64,000 nt of DNA from Streptomyces sp. NBC_01298 (GCF_035978755.1 NZ_CP108414.1:3348001-3412000), one strand, 5' to 3'; shown: positions 16,966-25,836, numbered from the stretch's first letter. Notes: generated by a model not told the origin, from the sequence alone. Translations and numbers: made by a program.

Positions 16966-17832
16966 TCAGCCGCGTACGCGTCCACCCGCGCCGGGGACCG
17001 GGAACGCCCCGGTGGCACGGCGGGTGATCTCGCCGTAGATCTCGGGGTCGGTCGTGTACTCCCCGAGGCGGCAGGTCTTGCGGCTGCCGTGGTAATCGCT
17101 GGACCCGGTGGTCAGCAGACCGAGATCGGCGGCCAGGCCGCGCAGGCGCGCGCGGGTGGCGGCGTCGTGGTCCATGTGGTCGACCTCGATGCCGTCGAGG
17201 CCGGCCGACGCGAGGGCGGCTATCGCGCTCTCGGGCACGCAGGTGCCTCGCTTGACGGCGGCGGGGTGGGCGAAGACGGTGACCCCGCCGGCCGCCTTGA
17301 CCAGGCGGATCGCGTCGAAGGGGTCCAGCTCGTGCTTCTCGGCGTACGCGCGGCCGCCGTCGGCGAGCCAGTCCGCGGTGAACGCGTCCGACACGGTGCG
17401 CACGACGCCCAGCTCGACGAGGGCCGCGGCGATGTGCGGGCGGCCCACGGAGCCGTCACCGGCGATCCGGTCCACCTGCTCCCAGGTGATCTCCACGCCG
17501 AGGTCCCGCAGCTTGCCCACCATGGCCCGCGCGCGCGGGACGCGGTCGTCGCGCACGAGCTCCCGCTCACGGAAGAGTTCGGGCTCCTCCGGGTCGAAGA
17601 GGTACGCCAGCATGTGCATGCCGATGCCGTCGAGACGGCAGCTCAGCTCCGCGCCGGTCACCAGGGTCAGCCCCTCGGGCAGCGCGGAGATGGCCTCGCG
17701 GTATCCGGCGACGGTGTCGTGGTCGGTCAGCGCCACCACGTCGAGCCCCGCACCGGCGGCATTGCGCACCAGCTCGGCAGGGGTGTCCGTACCGTCGGAG
17801 GCCGTGGAGTGGGCGTGCAGGTCGATGCGCAC
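16966..17832 (-). CDS. PHP-domain phosphoesterase (RNase AM/YciV-like)
   Basis: 288 aa with all PHP metal motifs: DLHAHSTASDG (4-14), ALTDHDT, a Glu in TGAELSC, VFAHPAA, GIEVDH and GSDYHG near the C-terminus. These ligands bind a trinuclear metal centre that hydrolyses phosphoesters; the closest known type acts on 3',5'-bisnucleotides or short RNA/DNA. GTG start. First gene of a probable operon with MarC. Confidence 0.9.
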   Translation of the reverse strand: MRIDLHAHSTASDGTDTPAELVRNAAGAGLDVVALTDHDTVAGYREAISALPEGLTLVTGAELSCRLDGIGMHMLAYLFDPEEPELFRERELVRDDRVPRARAMVGKLRDLGVEITWEQVDRIAGDGSVGRPHIAAALVELGVVRTVSDAFTADWLADGGRAYAEKHELDPFDAIRLVKAAGGVTVFAHPAAVKRGTCVPESAIAALASAGLDGIEVDHMDHDAATRARLRGLAADLGLLTTGSSDYHGSRKTCRLGEYTTDPEIYGEITRRATGAFPVPGAGGRVRG

Positions 17833-18024
17833 AGCCGAACTCCAGGGTTCACACGCGGACGGGGGGACACTCCAGGATACCGTCCGCTTTTCCCGGTACG
17901 GCCCCCACCGGAGCGGGTGCGCGGGAGGCCGCGGGACAGCCCCCGCCCAGGCCGCCGGACGGAGTCCGGCGCACGCCGCGAAGCCGGGGAGGCGCCCCCG
18001 GCGCCGAGCCGCGCGAGCGGCGCG

Positions 18025-18666
18025 TCAGGAGGACAAGATGCGCGGGCTCAGGGCTCCGCAGGGCAGCAGCTCGACCTCGGATCCCGCGTCGCGCAGATCG
18101 GTCAGCACCAGCTCGTCGTACATCAGCAGGCCCGACTGCTCCGGCCAGACGATCGCCCACAGCCACAGCCCGCGCGCCTCGCCCGCGAACACGGCCCGGT
18201 CCTCGGGGACGCCGGTGACGTGCCAGAGGGGTGTCGGGCGACCGGCGGCGACCACCTTGGCGTGCGGCGCGGCGGAGACGTTCATGAAAGGGCCCGGGTC
18301 GGGGGCGTCGAGGCCGGCGAACCGCGCGCCCAGGCCGACGCCCAGCTCCTCGGCGATCAGCAGTAGCTCGCCGATGCCGCCGAGCGGACCGGGACCCGAG
18401 CAGGCCACGGCGGTGGCCCGACCGCCACTGCGGTCGTCACCGGCGGAGGCGATCCCGGTGAACAGCCAGCCGACGGGCAGCGGCCACGGCATCCAGACCG
18501 GCACCTGTGCCCGGTTCACCACCACGCCCAGGCCTTCGACGCTCGGCGGGATCACGGGCTGCAGGGGGTGGACGGTGCCGTGCGCCGCGCACTGCCAGGA
18601 GTCGGCGAAAAGACCGGGCGCCCTGACCCGGCCACCACACTTCGGGCAACTCGGTTCGCCCCTCAT
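18025..18666 (-). CDS. DUF6758-type zinc-ribbon protein
   Basis: 213 aa. The N-terminus CPKCGGRVRAPGLFADSWQC followed by AAHG is a zinc ribbon. The remainder is rich in Trp and Pro (VPVWMPWPLPVGWLFTGIAS; RGLWLWAIVWPEQ) and soluble. The assignment to DUF6758 is from memory of actinobacterial neighbourhoods with PHP and suppressor-of-fused genes. Function unknown. ATG start; probably cotranscribed with its minus-strand neighbours. Confidence 0.68.
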   Translation of the reverse strand: MRGEPSCPKCGGRVRAPGLFADSWQCAAHGTVHPLQPVIPPSVEGLGVVVNRAQVPVWMPWPLPVGWLFTGIASAGDDRSGGRATAVACSGPGPLGGIGELLLIAEELGVGLGARFAGLDAPDPGPFMNVSAAPHAKVVAAGRPTPLWHVTGVPEDRAVFAGEARGLWLWAIVWPEQSGLLMYDELVLTDLRDAGSEVELLPCGALSPRILSS

Positions 18667-18745
18667 AAGAAGCCACGCTCCTCCCCGCCGCGCGCCCCGT
18701 CAAGACGTGGTCACCCGTCCGGGCGGCCGGGCGGCGGCCGCGGGC

Positions 18746-19330
18746 TCAGTCCAGTGCGACCGCCGTGCGCAGGGGGTCCCGTAGATCCGTGCCGCGGGCG
18801 AGCCAGCGTTCCTGGAGGGCGGCCGCGCCGTGGACGCGTTTCCACGCCGCCTCGTTCGCCGTCATCGGCAGGAGGGGGAAGAAGGAGACGGGGTCCATGG
18901 GGGCGTCCAGGGCGACGTCCTCGACCAGGCCGCCGGGCTCCGCCACGAGTACGGAGGTGAACGGCGCGCCGTCCCACAGGGGTTCGCCCACGTCCAGTGA
19001 GGCGCCGGGCGACACGACGAGTCCTTCCACCTGGGGCGACGCCGCCAGTACGGCCAGCGGCCGCAGCAGCTTGTCGGTGGGCGCGAGCCCGCCCCGTACG
19101 GTCAGCACCAGCTCCGCGCGCGGGCCGCGCAGCGGATCCGCGACCACCACCGTGGGGTCACCCATGGGGTGGGCGGACATGCCGAGGGTCGCGTACCGCA
19201 CCAGGTCGCCCTCGGTGAAGCGGAGGACTTCGAAACGGTCGGTGCCCAGGAAGGTGACGGCGGCGCGGGCGTCGGGTTCGCCGAGCGCGGCGCGCAGCCG
19301 GGCTTCCACAAGGGCCAGAATTTCTGCCAT
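18746..19330 (-). CDS. Suppressor-of-fused domain protein
   Basis: 194 aa, MAEILALVEARLRAALGEPD..., matching the bacterial SUFU-domain proteins of streptomycetes (VVVADPLRGPRAELVLTVRG; PFTSVLVAEPGG; SFFPLLPMTANEAAW). No membrane segment. Bacterial SUFU domains are linked to immunity proteins in other settings, but this lone conserved chromosomal copy has no toxin beside it. ATG start; first gene of the leftward group. Confidence 0.75.
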   Translation of the reverse strand: MAEILALVEARLRAALGEPDARAAVTFLGTDRFEVLRFTEGDLVRYATLGMSAHPMGDPTVVVADPLRGPRAELVLTVRGGLAPTDKLLRPLAVLAASPQVEGLVVSPGASLDVGEPLWDGAPFTSVLVAEPGGLVEDVALDAPMDPVSFFPLLPMTANEAAWKRVHGAAALQERWLARGTDLRDPLRTAVALD

Positions 19331-19748
19331 GGAGCGAGCATAGAACTCGTATCAGCCGGGTAAAGAGCGGCTCTTGACCATCCGTCGGCTGATATCGTTG
19401 ACCGCTGGTCGGGGACGCTCTCAGAAGAGAAGTTTCAGTGCCCCGGCGACAGGACGTCCCTTACGGGGGACCGGCCGGAGGAGGTGGGGCTGCGGTGCAT
19501 CGAAGTCGATCGCACAGTACGTGCGGTACCTCTCGCTCTTCCACTTCGCCGACGGGCGCGCCGCGCCCGCTTTGATCCGCGCGTCTTTGGATCCACACGC
19601 CGGATCGGTCGAAGAGCGACGGAAGAACTGTGTCCTCCCGTCCTGATCCTTCCGCCTGCCCGCCCGGCCCGCCGACCGCGGTGAGCGCGTCATCCGGAAG
19701 GACCTCCCACCCGTACGGTCCGCAGCCGTGCGCGCGAAGGAGCCTGCC
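19331..19748 (+). promoter_or_regulatory. Gene-free region upstream of corA
   Basis: 418 bp between the divergent SUFU and corA genes. It holds a 9-bp inverted repeat TATCAGCCG (19350-19358)/CGGCTGATA (19385-19393), a small AGAGCGGCTCT hairpin between its arms, TTGACC- and TTGATAT-like elements, and a GC hairpin-rich stretch up to the corA ribosome site. Short frames exist but none has a convincing ribosome site. A metal-responsive leader is conceivable; I could not draw a known riboswitch. Confidence 0.4.
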
Positions 19749-20873
19749 ATGTCGATGCTGCCCTACCTCCGTGCCGCCGTCCGCCCCGCGCTGCGCAGGT
19801 CCACGCCCGCCCAGCCCGGCTACGACACCACCCGTGACCCGTCCGCGAACAGCGCGGTGGTCGATTGCGCCGTCTACCGCGACGGGCGGCGCGGCGGACG
19901 CGCGCCGGGCGGTTCCCGCCTGACGCCCCGTGAGGCGCTGCGCGAGGTGCGCGAGGACGGCGGGTTCGCGTGGATCGGCCTGCACGAGCCGACGGAGGCC
20001 GAGTTCGCCGGGATCGCCGCGGTATTCGGGCTGCACCCGCTCGCGGTGGAGGACGCGGTGCACGCACACCAGCGGCCGAAGCTGGAGCGCTACGACGACA
20101 CCCTCTTCACCGTCTTCAAGACGATCCACTACGTCGAGCACGCCGAGCTCACCGCCACCAGCGAGGTGGTGGAGACCGGCGAGGTGATGTGCTTCACCGG
20201 CCCCGACTTCGTCATCACCGTCCGGCACGGCGGGCACGGCTCCCTCAAGGGCCTGCGCCACCGCCTCCAGGACGACCCGGCGCTCCTCGCCAAGGGCCCG
20301 TCCGCCGTCCTGCACTCCCTCGCGGACCACGTGGTCGACGGGTACATCGCCGTCGCCGCGGCCGTCCAGGACGACATCGACGAGGTGGAGAGCGAGGTCT
20401 TCGCCGCCCCCGCCAAGGGCAGTGCGCGCGGAGGCGACGCGGGCCGCATCTACCAGCTCAAGCGCGAGGTGCTGGAGTTCAAGCGGGCCGTCTCCCCGCT
20501 GCTGCGCCCCATGGAGCTGCTCAGCGAGCGCCCGATGCGGCTGGTGGAGCCCGACATCCAGAAGTACTTCCGCGACGTCGCCGACCACCTGGCCCGGGTG
20601 CACGAGCAGGTCGTCGGCTTCGACGAGCTGCTGAACTCCATCCTCCAGGCCAACCTGGCGCAGGCGACCGTCGCGCAGAACGAGGACATGCGCAAGATCA
20701 CCTCCTGGGCGGCGATCATCGCGGTGCCCACGATGATCTGCGGGGTGTACGGGATGAACTTCGAGCACATGCCGGAGCTCCAGTGGCGCTACGGCTATCC
20801 GATGGTGATGCTCACCATCGCCGGGACCTGCTTCACCATCCACCGCGCCCTGCGCCGCCACGGCTGGCTCTGA
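19749..20873 (+). CDS. corA: CorA-family magnesium/cobalt transporter
   Basis: 374 aa. A large cytoplasmic alpha/beta and helical domain (GLHEPTEAEFAGIAAVFGLHP; AVEDAVHAHQRPKLERYDD) precedes two C-terminal membrane helices, the first ending in the signature YGMNFEHMPE and the second (YPMVMLTIAGTCFTIHRAL) close to the C-terminus. The GMN motif is the selectivity element of CorA pentamers. ATG with GAAGGAG 8 nt upstream is preferred over a GTG seven codons earlier. Confidence 0.93.
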   Translation: MSMLPYLRAAVRPALRRSTPAQPGYDTTRDPSANSAVVDCAVYRDGRRGGRAPGGSRLTPREALREVREDGGFAWIGLHEPTEAEFAGIAAVFGLHPLAVEDAVHAHQRPKLERYDDTLFTVFKTIHYVEHAELTATSEVVETGEVMCFTGPDFVITVRHGGHGSLKGLRHRLQDDPALLAKGPSAVLHSLADHVVDGYIAVAAAVQDDIDEVESEVFAAPAKGSARGGDAGRIYQLKREVLEFKRAVSPLLRPMELLSERPMRLVEPDIQKYFRDVADHLARVHEQVVGFDELLNSILQANLAQATVAQNEDMRKITSWAAIIAVPTMICGVYGMNFEHMPELQWRYGYPMVMLTIAGTCFTIHRALRRHGWL

Positions 20874-20933
20874 GCGCACGGGCTGTGGGCGCACCGGCTG
20901 TGGGCGCACCGGCTGTGACCGCACTGACTGTGG
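20874..20933. repeat. Four tandem 15-bp repeats after corA
   Basis: Units of GCGCACCGGCTGTGG (imperfect) begin just after the corA stop and reach to within about 30 bp of the next gene. Confidence 0.8.
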
Positions 20934-20964
20934 GTGGCCGGGGGCCGCTGGCTACCCTGTGCGC

Positions 20965-21480
20965 ATGACTCTCAGCGCGCTCGAACTGGCCCTCGTCGAG
21001 GAGGCCACCAAGAAGTCCGGCCTCATCTGGGTCCGCGGCTCCGGGGCCGACCGCGGCCTGTGGCACGCCTGGGTAGACGGCGCGGCGCACGTGCTCGGCG
21101 ACGGGCCCGGGGAGCAGCCGTTCCCGGGGCTCGCGGACGGCGCGGCGGCGGAGGTGACCGTGCGCAGCAAGGACAAGGGCGGCCGGCTCGTCGCGTGGAC
21201 GGCGACCGTACGCGAGCTCGTGCCCGGCAGCGAGCCCTGGGAGGCCGCGGTGGCCGAGCTCAAGGGCAAGCGGCTCAACGCGCCCGACTCCGCCGAGATG
21301 ACCGGACGCTGGGCCCGGGAGTGCCGGCTGCTGCGCCTGGAGCCGGAGTCGGTCCGGACCGAGCTCCCCGGGGGTTCGCTGGCGGCGGCTCCGCTGGGCT
21401 CCCCCGCGACGACCCGGCGGCCCATTCCGGCCGGGCTGCCGAAGCTGCTGCTGAAGCGGAAGAAGAAGGCGAACCGCTAG
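20965..21480 (+). CDS. Conserved hypothetical protein, split-barrel-like
   Basis: 171 aa: MTLSALELALVEEATKKSGL, then WHAWVDGAAHVLGDGPGEQP, SKDKGGRLVAWTATV and a basic C-terminal tail KLLLKRKKKANR. The alternating strand pattern and the phrase LWHAW..GAAHVLGDG suggest a flavin-reductase/PNPOx-like split barrel, without a motif that proves flavin binding. ATG chosen over a GTG two codons upstream. Function unknown. Confidence 0.62.
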   Translation: MTLSALELALVEEATKKSGLIWVRGSGADRGLWHAWVDGAAHVLGDGPGEQPFPGLADGAAAEVTVRSKDKGGRLVAWTATVRELVPGSEPWEAAVAELKGKRLNAPDSAEMTGRWARECRLLRLEPESVRTELPGGSLAAAPLGSPATTRRPIPAGLPKLLLKRKKKANR

Positions 21481-21500
21481 GTCTTCCACCGCCGGACGGC

Positions 21501-21557
21501 CTGGGCCGTCTCTTTCGGATCTTGCCGGGCCGACAAGATCCGAAAGAGACGGCCTAG
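21501..21557. mobile_element. Short palindromic IS5-like miniature element (copy 1)
   Basis: Terminal inverted repeats GCCGTCTCTTTCGGATCTTG (21505-21524) and its complement (21534-21553) surround only 9 bp. It is flanked by CTGG on the left and CTAG on the right, near-matching 4-bp target duplications of the YTAR type used by IS5-group elements. The right CTAG provides the TAG stop of the minus-strand lipoprotein gene. The hairpin must also act as a terminator between two convergent genes. The same termini bound copy 2 at 28905-29073. Confidence 0.72.
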
Positions 21558-22336
21558 CCCTGCGGGTTGGCGCCCTGGCCGGAGCCCTGGCCGGAGCCGC
21601 CCTCCTGGCCCTTGGTCGTGGGCAGCTGGTTTCCGTAGTCCACCGTCTGGTCCGGCTCCGGCGCGGTGAGTTCGACGGGTGTGCCCCATTCCGCGAGGGT
21701 CACCCGGCCCGCGCCGCCCGCGCGTTCCATGAGGAGCGGGTAGGGGGTGCCCTCCAGGGAGACCGAGAGCTTGCCGCCCTTGCCCTTGTCCGCCGAGACC
21801 TGGACGGCCCGGGTGAGCCCGACCTTGGTGTAGTCCTCGCCCTTGGTGAGCTTCCCGTCGAGTCCGAGCAGCCCGTCGAGCATGACCTGCATGTCGGTGA
21901 ACCCGCGGAACTGCTTGTAGGAGGGGTCTCCCTCGGGCACCTTGACGAACTTGTCGCCGAGCTTGCCGGCCGCCTCGGACTGGCCCCAGAAGGCGGCGCC
22001 CGCCTTGAGGTAGAGCTGCTCCCCGACCCGCAGCAGCTGGAAGGTGGTGTCGTCCTGGGACTTCACCTCGCCGGAGCCGCCGTCCGCGCCGAGCCGCATG
22101 TCCAGGGTGAAGGACTTGCCCCCGCTGACGAGCGTGCCGGAGAGGTGGACCGACCGCGCCCCGGTGACGGCCGTCTTGGCCTTGTCCTGGATCTGCTCGG
22201 CGGACAGCTTCCCGACTCCGTTCGTCCCCTCGTCGGGGTCCGCTCCGCACCCCGTGCCGACGACGGCCAGGCCCGCGCACAGGGCACTGACGAAGGCGGC
22301 CCGGCGCAGCCGCGGGGCGGGGAAATAGGCGGTCAC
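21554..22336 (-). CDS. LolA/LppX-like lipoprotein
   Basis: 260 aa. A Sec/lipoprotein signal (RLRRAAFVSALCAGLAVVGTGCG) puts the lipidated Cys at about residue 30. The mature part has long amphipathic strands (SVHLSGTLVSGGKSFTLDMR; GEQLYLKAGAAFW) like the LppX/LprG/LolA fold that binds hydrophobic ligands at the cell surface, and a Gly/Gln-rich tail. GTG start preceded by GAGAGGGG. The stop codon TAG lies in the target duplication of the adjacent miniature element, so the original C-terminus may have been the same or altered. Confidence 0.78.
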   Translation of the reverse strand: MTAYFPAPRLRRAAFVSALCAGLAVVGTGCGADPDEGTNGVGKLSAEQIQDKAKTAVTGARSVHLSGTLVSGGKSFTLDMRLGADGGSGEVKSQDDTTFQLLRVGEQLYLKAGAAFWGQSEAAGKLGDKFVKVPEGDPSYKQFRGFTDMQVMLDGLLGLDGKLTKGEDYTKVGLTRAVQVSADKGKGGKLSVSLEGTPYPLLMERAGGAGRVTLAEWGTPVELTAPEPDQTVDYGNQLPTTKGQEGGSGQGSGQGANPQG

Positions 22337-22625
22337 GGGCAGGTGCCCCTCTCGTTGCGTCGGCGAGCAGCTGGCAGCGTACCCGCCCGTACTCGGACCC
22401 CCGCGCGGCGCCCGCACACAGCTCGTGGGGACGCGCGTGCGGAGGTCACGTGCGCGGTGCGGGGCGGGGCGCGGGCGGGGTGCGAGGGGGGTGCGGGCGG
22501 GGCGGGGCCGCCGGGGGGACGCCCGGGCGGACGGCCCCACCAGGAGGTTGTGTGCGGTACGGGCTAACCTGAGGGACGGCAGTACCGGTGATCGACGGAT
22601 GACGCAGCTCGTAGGAGGCGCTCGG

Positions 22626-23933
22626 ATGGCGGCAGGCGCCCCACGGATCTTCGTCTCGCATCTGTCGGGTGTGCCCGTCTTCGACCCCAACGGCGACCAG
22701 GTGGGCCGGGTCCGCGACCTCGTCGCGATGCTCCGCGTGGGCGGCCGGCCGCCCCGGCTGCTCGGCCTGGTGGTCGAGGTGGTCAGCCGACGCCGGATCT
22801 TCCTGCCGATGACCCGGGTGACGGGCGTCGAGTCCGGCCAGGTCATCACCACCGGCGTGGTCAACATGCGGCGCTTCGAGCAGCGCCCCACCGAGCGGCT
22901 GATCCTCGGCGAACTGCTGGACCGGCGGGTGCGCCTGGTCGCGGACGACGAGGAGGTCACCGTCCTGGACGTGGCCATCCAGCAGCTGCCGGCCCGGCGC
23001 GACTGGGAGATCGACCGGATCTTCGTACGGAAGGGCAAGTCGGGCGCGCTGCGGCGGCGCGGCGAGACCCTGACCGTGGAGTGGTCGGCGGTGACGGGCT
23101 TCTCGCTGGAGGAGCACGGGCAGGGCGCCGAGAACCTGGTCGCCACCTTCGAGCAGATGCGGCCCGCGGACGTGGCGAACGTCCTGCACCACCTGACGCC
23201 GAAGCGGCGTGCCGAGGTGGCGAGCGCGCTGGACGACGACCGGCTCGCGGACGTCATGGAGGAGCTGCCCGAGGACGAGCAGGTGGAGATCCTCGGAAAG
23301 CTGAAGGAGGAGCGCGCCGCCGACGTCCTGGAGGCGATGGACCCGGACGACGCGGCCGACCTGCTCTCGGAGCTGCCGGAGGACGACAAGGAACGGCTGC
23401 TGACGCTGATGCGGCCGGACGACGCCGCCGACGTGCGGCGCCTGCTGTCGTACGAGGAGAACACCGCGGGCGGTCTGATGACCACGGAGCCGATCGTGCT
23501 GCGGCCCGACGCGACGGTCGCCGACGCGCTGGCCCGCGTACGGCAGTCGGACCTGTCGCCGGCGCTGGCGGCGCAGGTGTACGTGTGCCGCCCGCCGGAC
23601 GAGACGCCGACGGGCAAGTACCTGGGCACGGTGCACTTCCAGCGGCTGCTGCGCGATCCGCCGTTCACCCTGGTCAGCTCGATCGTGGACACGGGCCTGG
23701 CGCCGCTGCGGCCGGACTCCTCGCTGCCGGTGGTGACCAGCTACCTGGCCGCGTACAACATGGTCGCGGTCCCGGTCGTCGACGAGAGCGGCTCGCTGCT
23801 GGGCGCGGTCACCGTGGACGACGTACTGGACCACCTGCTGCCGGACGACTGGCGGGAGACGGACTTCCATTCGGAGGGCCCCGGCGGTCCCGAGGATTCC
23901 GAGCGTGCGGAAGGGGCCCTCCGTGGGGACTGA
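22626..23933 (+). CDS. MgtE intracellular N-domain plus CBS pair protein, no membrane domain
   Basis: 435 aa. Order: a PRC-barrel-like N-terminus (FDPNGDQVGRVRDLVAMLRV) repeated once, then the helical MgtE_N superhelix (PADVANVLHHLTPKRRAEVA; LPEDEQVEILGKL; MDPDDAADLLSELPEDD), then two CBS domains (NTAGGLMTTEPIVLRPDATV; NMVAVPVVDESGSLLGAV). It ends at about the point where MgtE transporters would enter the membrane, so it is a stand-alone magnesium- or nucleotide-sensing module. ATG with AGGAGG 8 nt upstream. The following DUF1003 gene overlaps it by 11 bp. Confidence 0.88.
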   Translation: MAAGAPRIFVSHLSGVPVFDPNGDQVGRVRDLVAMLRVGGRPPRLLGLVVEVVSRRRIFLPMTRVTGVESGQVITTGVVNMRRFEQRPTERLILGELLDRRVRLVADDEEVTVLDVAIQQLPARRDWEIDRIFVRKGKSGALRRRGETLTVEWSAVTGFSLEEHGQGAENLVATFEQMRPADVANVLHHLTPKRRAEVASALDDDRLADVMEELPEDEQVEILGKLKEERAADVLEAMDPDDAADLLSELPEDDKERLLTLMRPDDAADVRRLLSYEENTAGGLMTTEPIVLRPDATVADALARVRQSDLSPALAAQVYVCRPPDETPTGKYLGTVHFQRLLRDPPFTLVSSIVDTGLAPLRPDSSLPVVTSYLAAYNMVAVPVVDESGSLLGAVTVDDVLDHLLPDDWRETDFHSEGPGGPEDSERAEGALRGD

Positions 23934-24621
23934 GCGGGGGCGCGGCGAAGAGCCGCGCGAGCGGCGCAGGGAGCAGATCCGGGAGCGGCGCGATCAGGCG
24001 CGGGCGCAGGCCCGCGAGCACGGGCTGGCGGAGGCGGCCGCGGAGCGGGCGGAACGTTCCTCCTTCGAACGCGGCGAGCGGGCGAAGGCCGGCCAGTCGA
24101 CCGGGGCGAGCGCGCTGACGCGCTCGCGCACCCGGCTCGACCTGCCGCGTCCGGCCCGCCGGCGGCTGCTGCCCGAATACGACCCGGAGGCCTTCGGGCG
24201 GCTCTCGGAGCGGGTCGCGCGGTTCCTCGGCACGGGCCGGTTCATCGTCTGGATGACCGTCGTCATCATCATCTGGGTGCTGTGGAACATCTTTGCGCCC
24301 GAGAGCGTGCGCTTCGACCAGTACCCCTTCATCTTCCTGACGCTGATGCTCTCGCTCCAGGCCTCCTACGCGGCCCCCCTGATCCTGCTGGCGCAGAACC
24401 GCCAGGACGACCGGGACCGGGTCAACCTGGAACAGGACCGCAAGCAGAACGAGCGCTCGCTGGCCGACACCGAGTACCTGACCCGGGAGATCGCGGCCCT
24501 GCGGATGGGTCTGGGCGAGGTCGCCACGCGCGACTGGATCAGGTCCGAGTTCCAGGATCTGATCAAGGAGATGGACGAGCGGCGGCTATTCCCCGCCGAG
24601 AGTGACGAAGGCGACCGCTAG
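23923..24621 (+). CDS. DUF1003 membrane protein
   Basis: 232 aa. About 75 charged residues (EEPRERRREQIRERRDQARA) precede the DUF1003 domain with two helices (FIVWMTVVIIIWVLWNIF; YPFIFLTLMLSLQASYAAPL) and a charged helical end (RQDDRDRVNLEQDRKQNERS). The GTG with AAGGGG 7 nt upstream was chosen; another GTG six codons earlier is weaker. Translationally coupled to the MgtE_N-CBS gene, which may act as its cytoplasmic sensor. Confidence 0.85.
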   Translation: MGTERGRGEEPRERRREQIRERRDQARAQAREHGLAEAAAERAERSSFERGERAKAGQSTGASALTRSRTRLDLPRPARRRLLPEYDPEAFGRLSERVARFLGTGRFIVWMTVVIIIWVLWNIFAPESVRFDQYPFIFLTLMLSLQASYAAPLILLAQNRQDDRDRVNLEQDRKQNERSLADTEYLTREIAALRMGLGEVATRDWIRSEFQDLIKEMDERRLFPAESDEGDR

Positions 24622-24663
24622 CGGGCTTTCCTGAGGCCCGCCACCGCGCCGTACCATCGGGGC

Positions 24664-25833
24664 ATGGCTACCGACACAAGCTCCGCCTCCGCCGCTGCCT
24701 TGCCCGAACAGGACGCGATCCTGGACGCGCTGGCGACGGTGAACGACCCCGAGATCCACCGGCCGATCACCGAGCTGGGCATGGTCAAATCGGTGGAGAT
24801 CGGTGACGGCGGCGAGGTCGCCGTCACCGTGTTCCTGACCGTGTCGGGCTGCCCCATGCGCGAGACCATCACCAACCTCGTCACCGAGGCCGTGCAGCGG
24901 GTCCCCGGCGTCACCTCGGTCGCCGTCACGCTGGACGTGATGAGCGACGAGCAGCGCAAGGACCTCGCGGCGACCCTGCGCGGCGGCACCGCCGAGCGCG
25001 AGGTCCCCTTCGCCCAGCCCGGCTCGCTGACCCGCGTCTACGCGGTCGCCTCCGGCAAGGGCGGCGTCGGCAAGTCCTCGGTCACCGTGAACCTGGCGGC
25101 GGCGATGGCGGCCGACGGCCTCAAGGTCGGCGTGGTCGACGCCGACATCTACGGCCACAGCGTGCCGCGCATGCTCGGGGTCGAGGGCCGCCCCACCCAG
25201 GTCGAGAACATGATCATGCCGCCGTCCTCGCACGGCGTGAAGGTCATCTCCATCGGCATGTTCACCCCGGGCAACGCGCCCGTGGTGTGGCGCGGTCCGA
25301 TGCTGCACCGGGCCCTCCAGCAGTTCCTGGCCGACGTGTACTGGGGTGACCTGGACGTCCTGCTGCTCGACCTGCCGCCGGGCACGGGCGACATCGCGAT
25401 CTCCGTGGCGCAGCTCGTGCCGAACGCCGAGATCCTCGTCGTGACCACCCCGCAGCAGGCCGCGGCCGAGGTCGCGGAGCGGGCCGGCTCGATCGCCGTG
25501 CAGACGCACCAGAAGATCGTCGGCGTCGTCGAGAACATGTCCGGGCTGCCCTGCCCGCACTGCGACGAGATGGTCGACGTGTTCGGCTCCGGCGGTGGCC
25601 AGAAGGTCGCCGACGGCCTGACCAAGACGGTCGGCGCGGCCGTACCGGTGCTGGGCTCGATCCCGATCGACGTCCGCCTGCGCGAGGGCGGCGACGACGG
25701 CACCCCGGTCGTCCTGTCCGACCCCGACTCCCCCGCCGGCGCGGCCCTGCGCGCCATCGCGGGCAAGCTCGGCGGCCGTGCCCGCGGCCTGGCCGGCATG
25801 TCCCTGGGCATCACCCCGCGCAACAAGTTCTGA
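24664..25833 (+). CDS. mrp: Mrp/ApbC-type iron-sulfur cluster carrier ATPase
   Basis: 389 aa. An N-terminal MIP18/DUF59 domain (LATVNDPEIHRPITELGMVK; TVSGCPMRETIT) is fused to a deviant-Walker P-loop ATPase with SGKGGVGKSS (about 130-139), DADIYGHS, LLLDLPPGTGD and the cluster-bridging CPHC. Such proteins dimerise, bind a transient [4Fe-4S] cluster between the two CXXC pairs and hand it to apo-enzymes. ATG start; followed by a perfect palindromic terminator. Confidence 0.94.
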   Translation: MATDTSSASAAALPEQDAILDALATVNDPEIHRPITELGMVKSVEIGDGGEVAVTVFLTVSGCPMRETITNLVTEAVQRVPGVTSVAVTLDVMSDEQRKDLAATLRGGTAEREVPFAQPGSLTRVYAVASGKGGVGKSSVTVNLAAAMAADGLKVGVVDADIYGHSVPRMLGVEGRPTQVENMIMPPSSHGVKVISIGMFTPGNAPVVWRGPMLHRALQQFLADVYWGDLDVLLLDLPPGTGDIAISVAQLVPNAEILVVTTPQQAAAEVAERAGSIAVQTHQKIVGVVENMSGLPCPHCDEMVDVFGSGGGQKVADGLTKTVGAAVPVLGSIPIDVRLREGGDDGTPVVLSDPDSPAGAALRAIAGKLGGRARGLAGMSLGITPRNKF

Positions 25834-25836
25834 CAT

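Noticed and set aside
19374..19646. A 90-codon plus-strand frame upstream of corA
   Set aside because: No ribosome site, composition unlike a protein, and it lies in the corA leader.
19331..19748. M-box magnesium riboswitch upstream of corA
   Set aside because: The characteristic conserved loops could not be found by eye.
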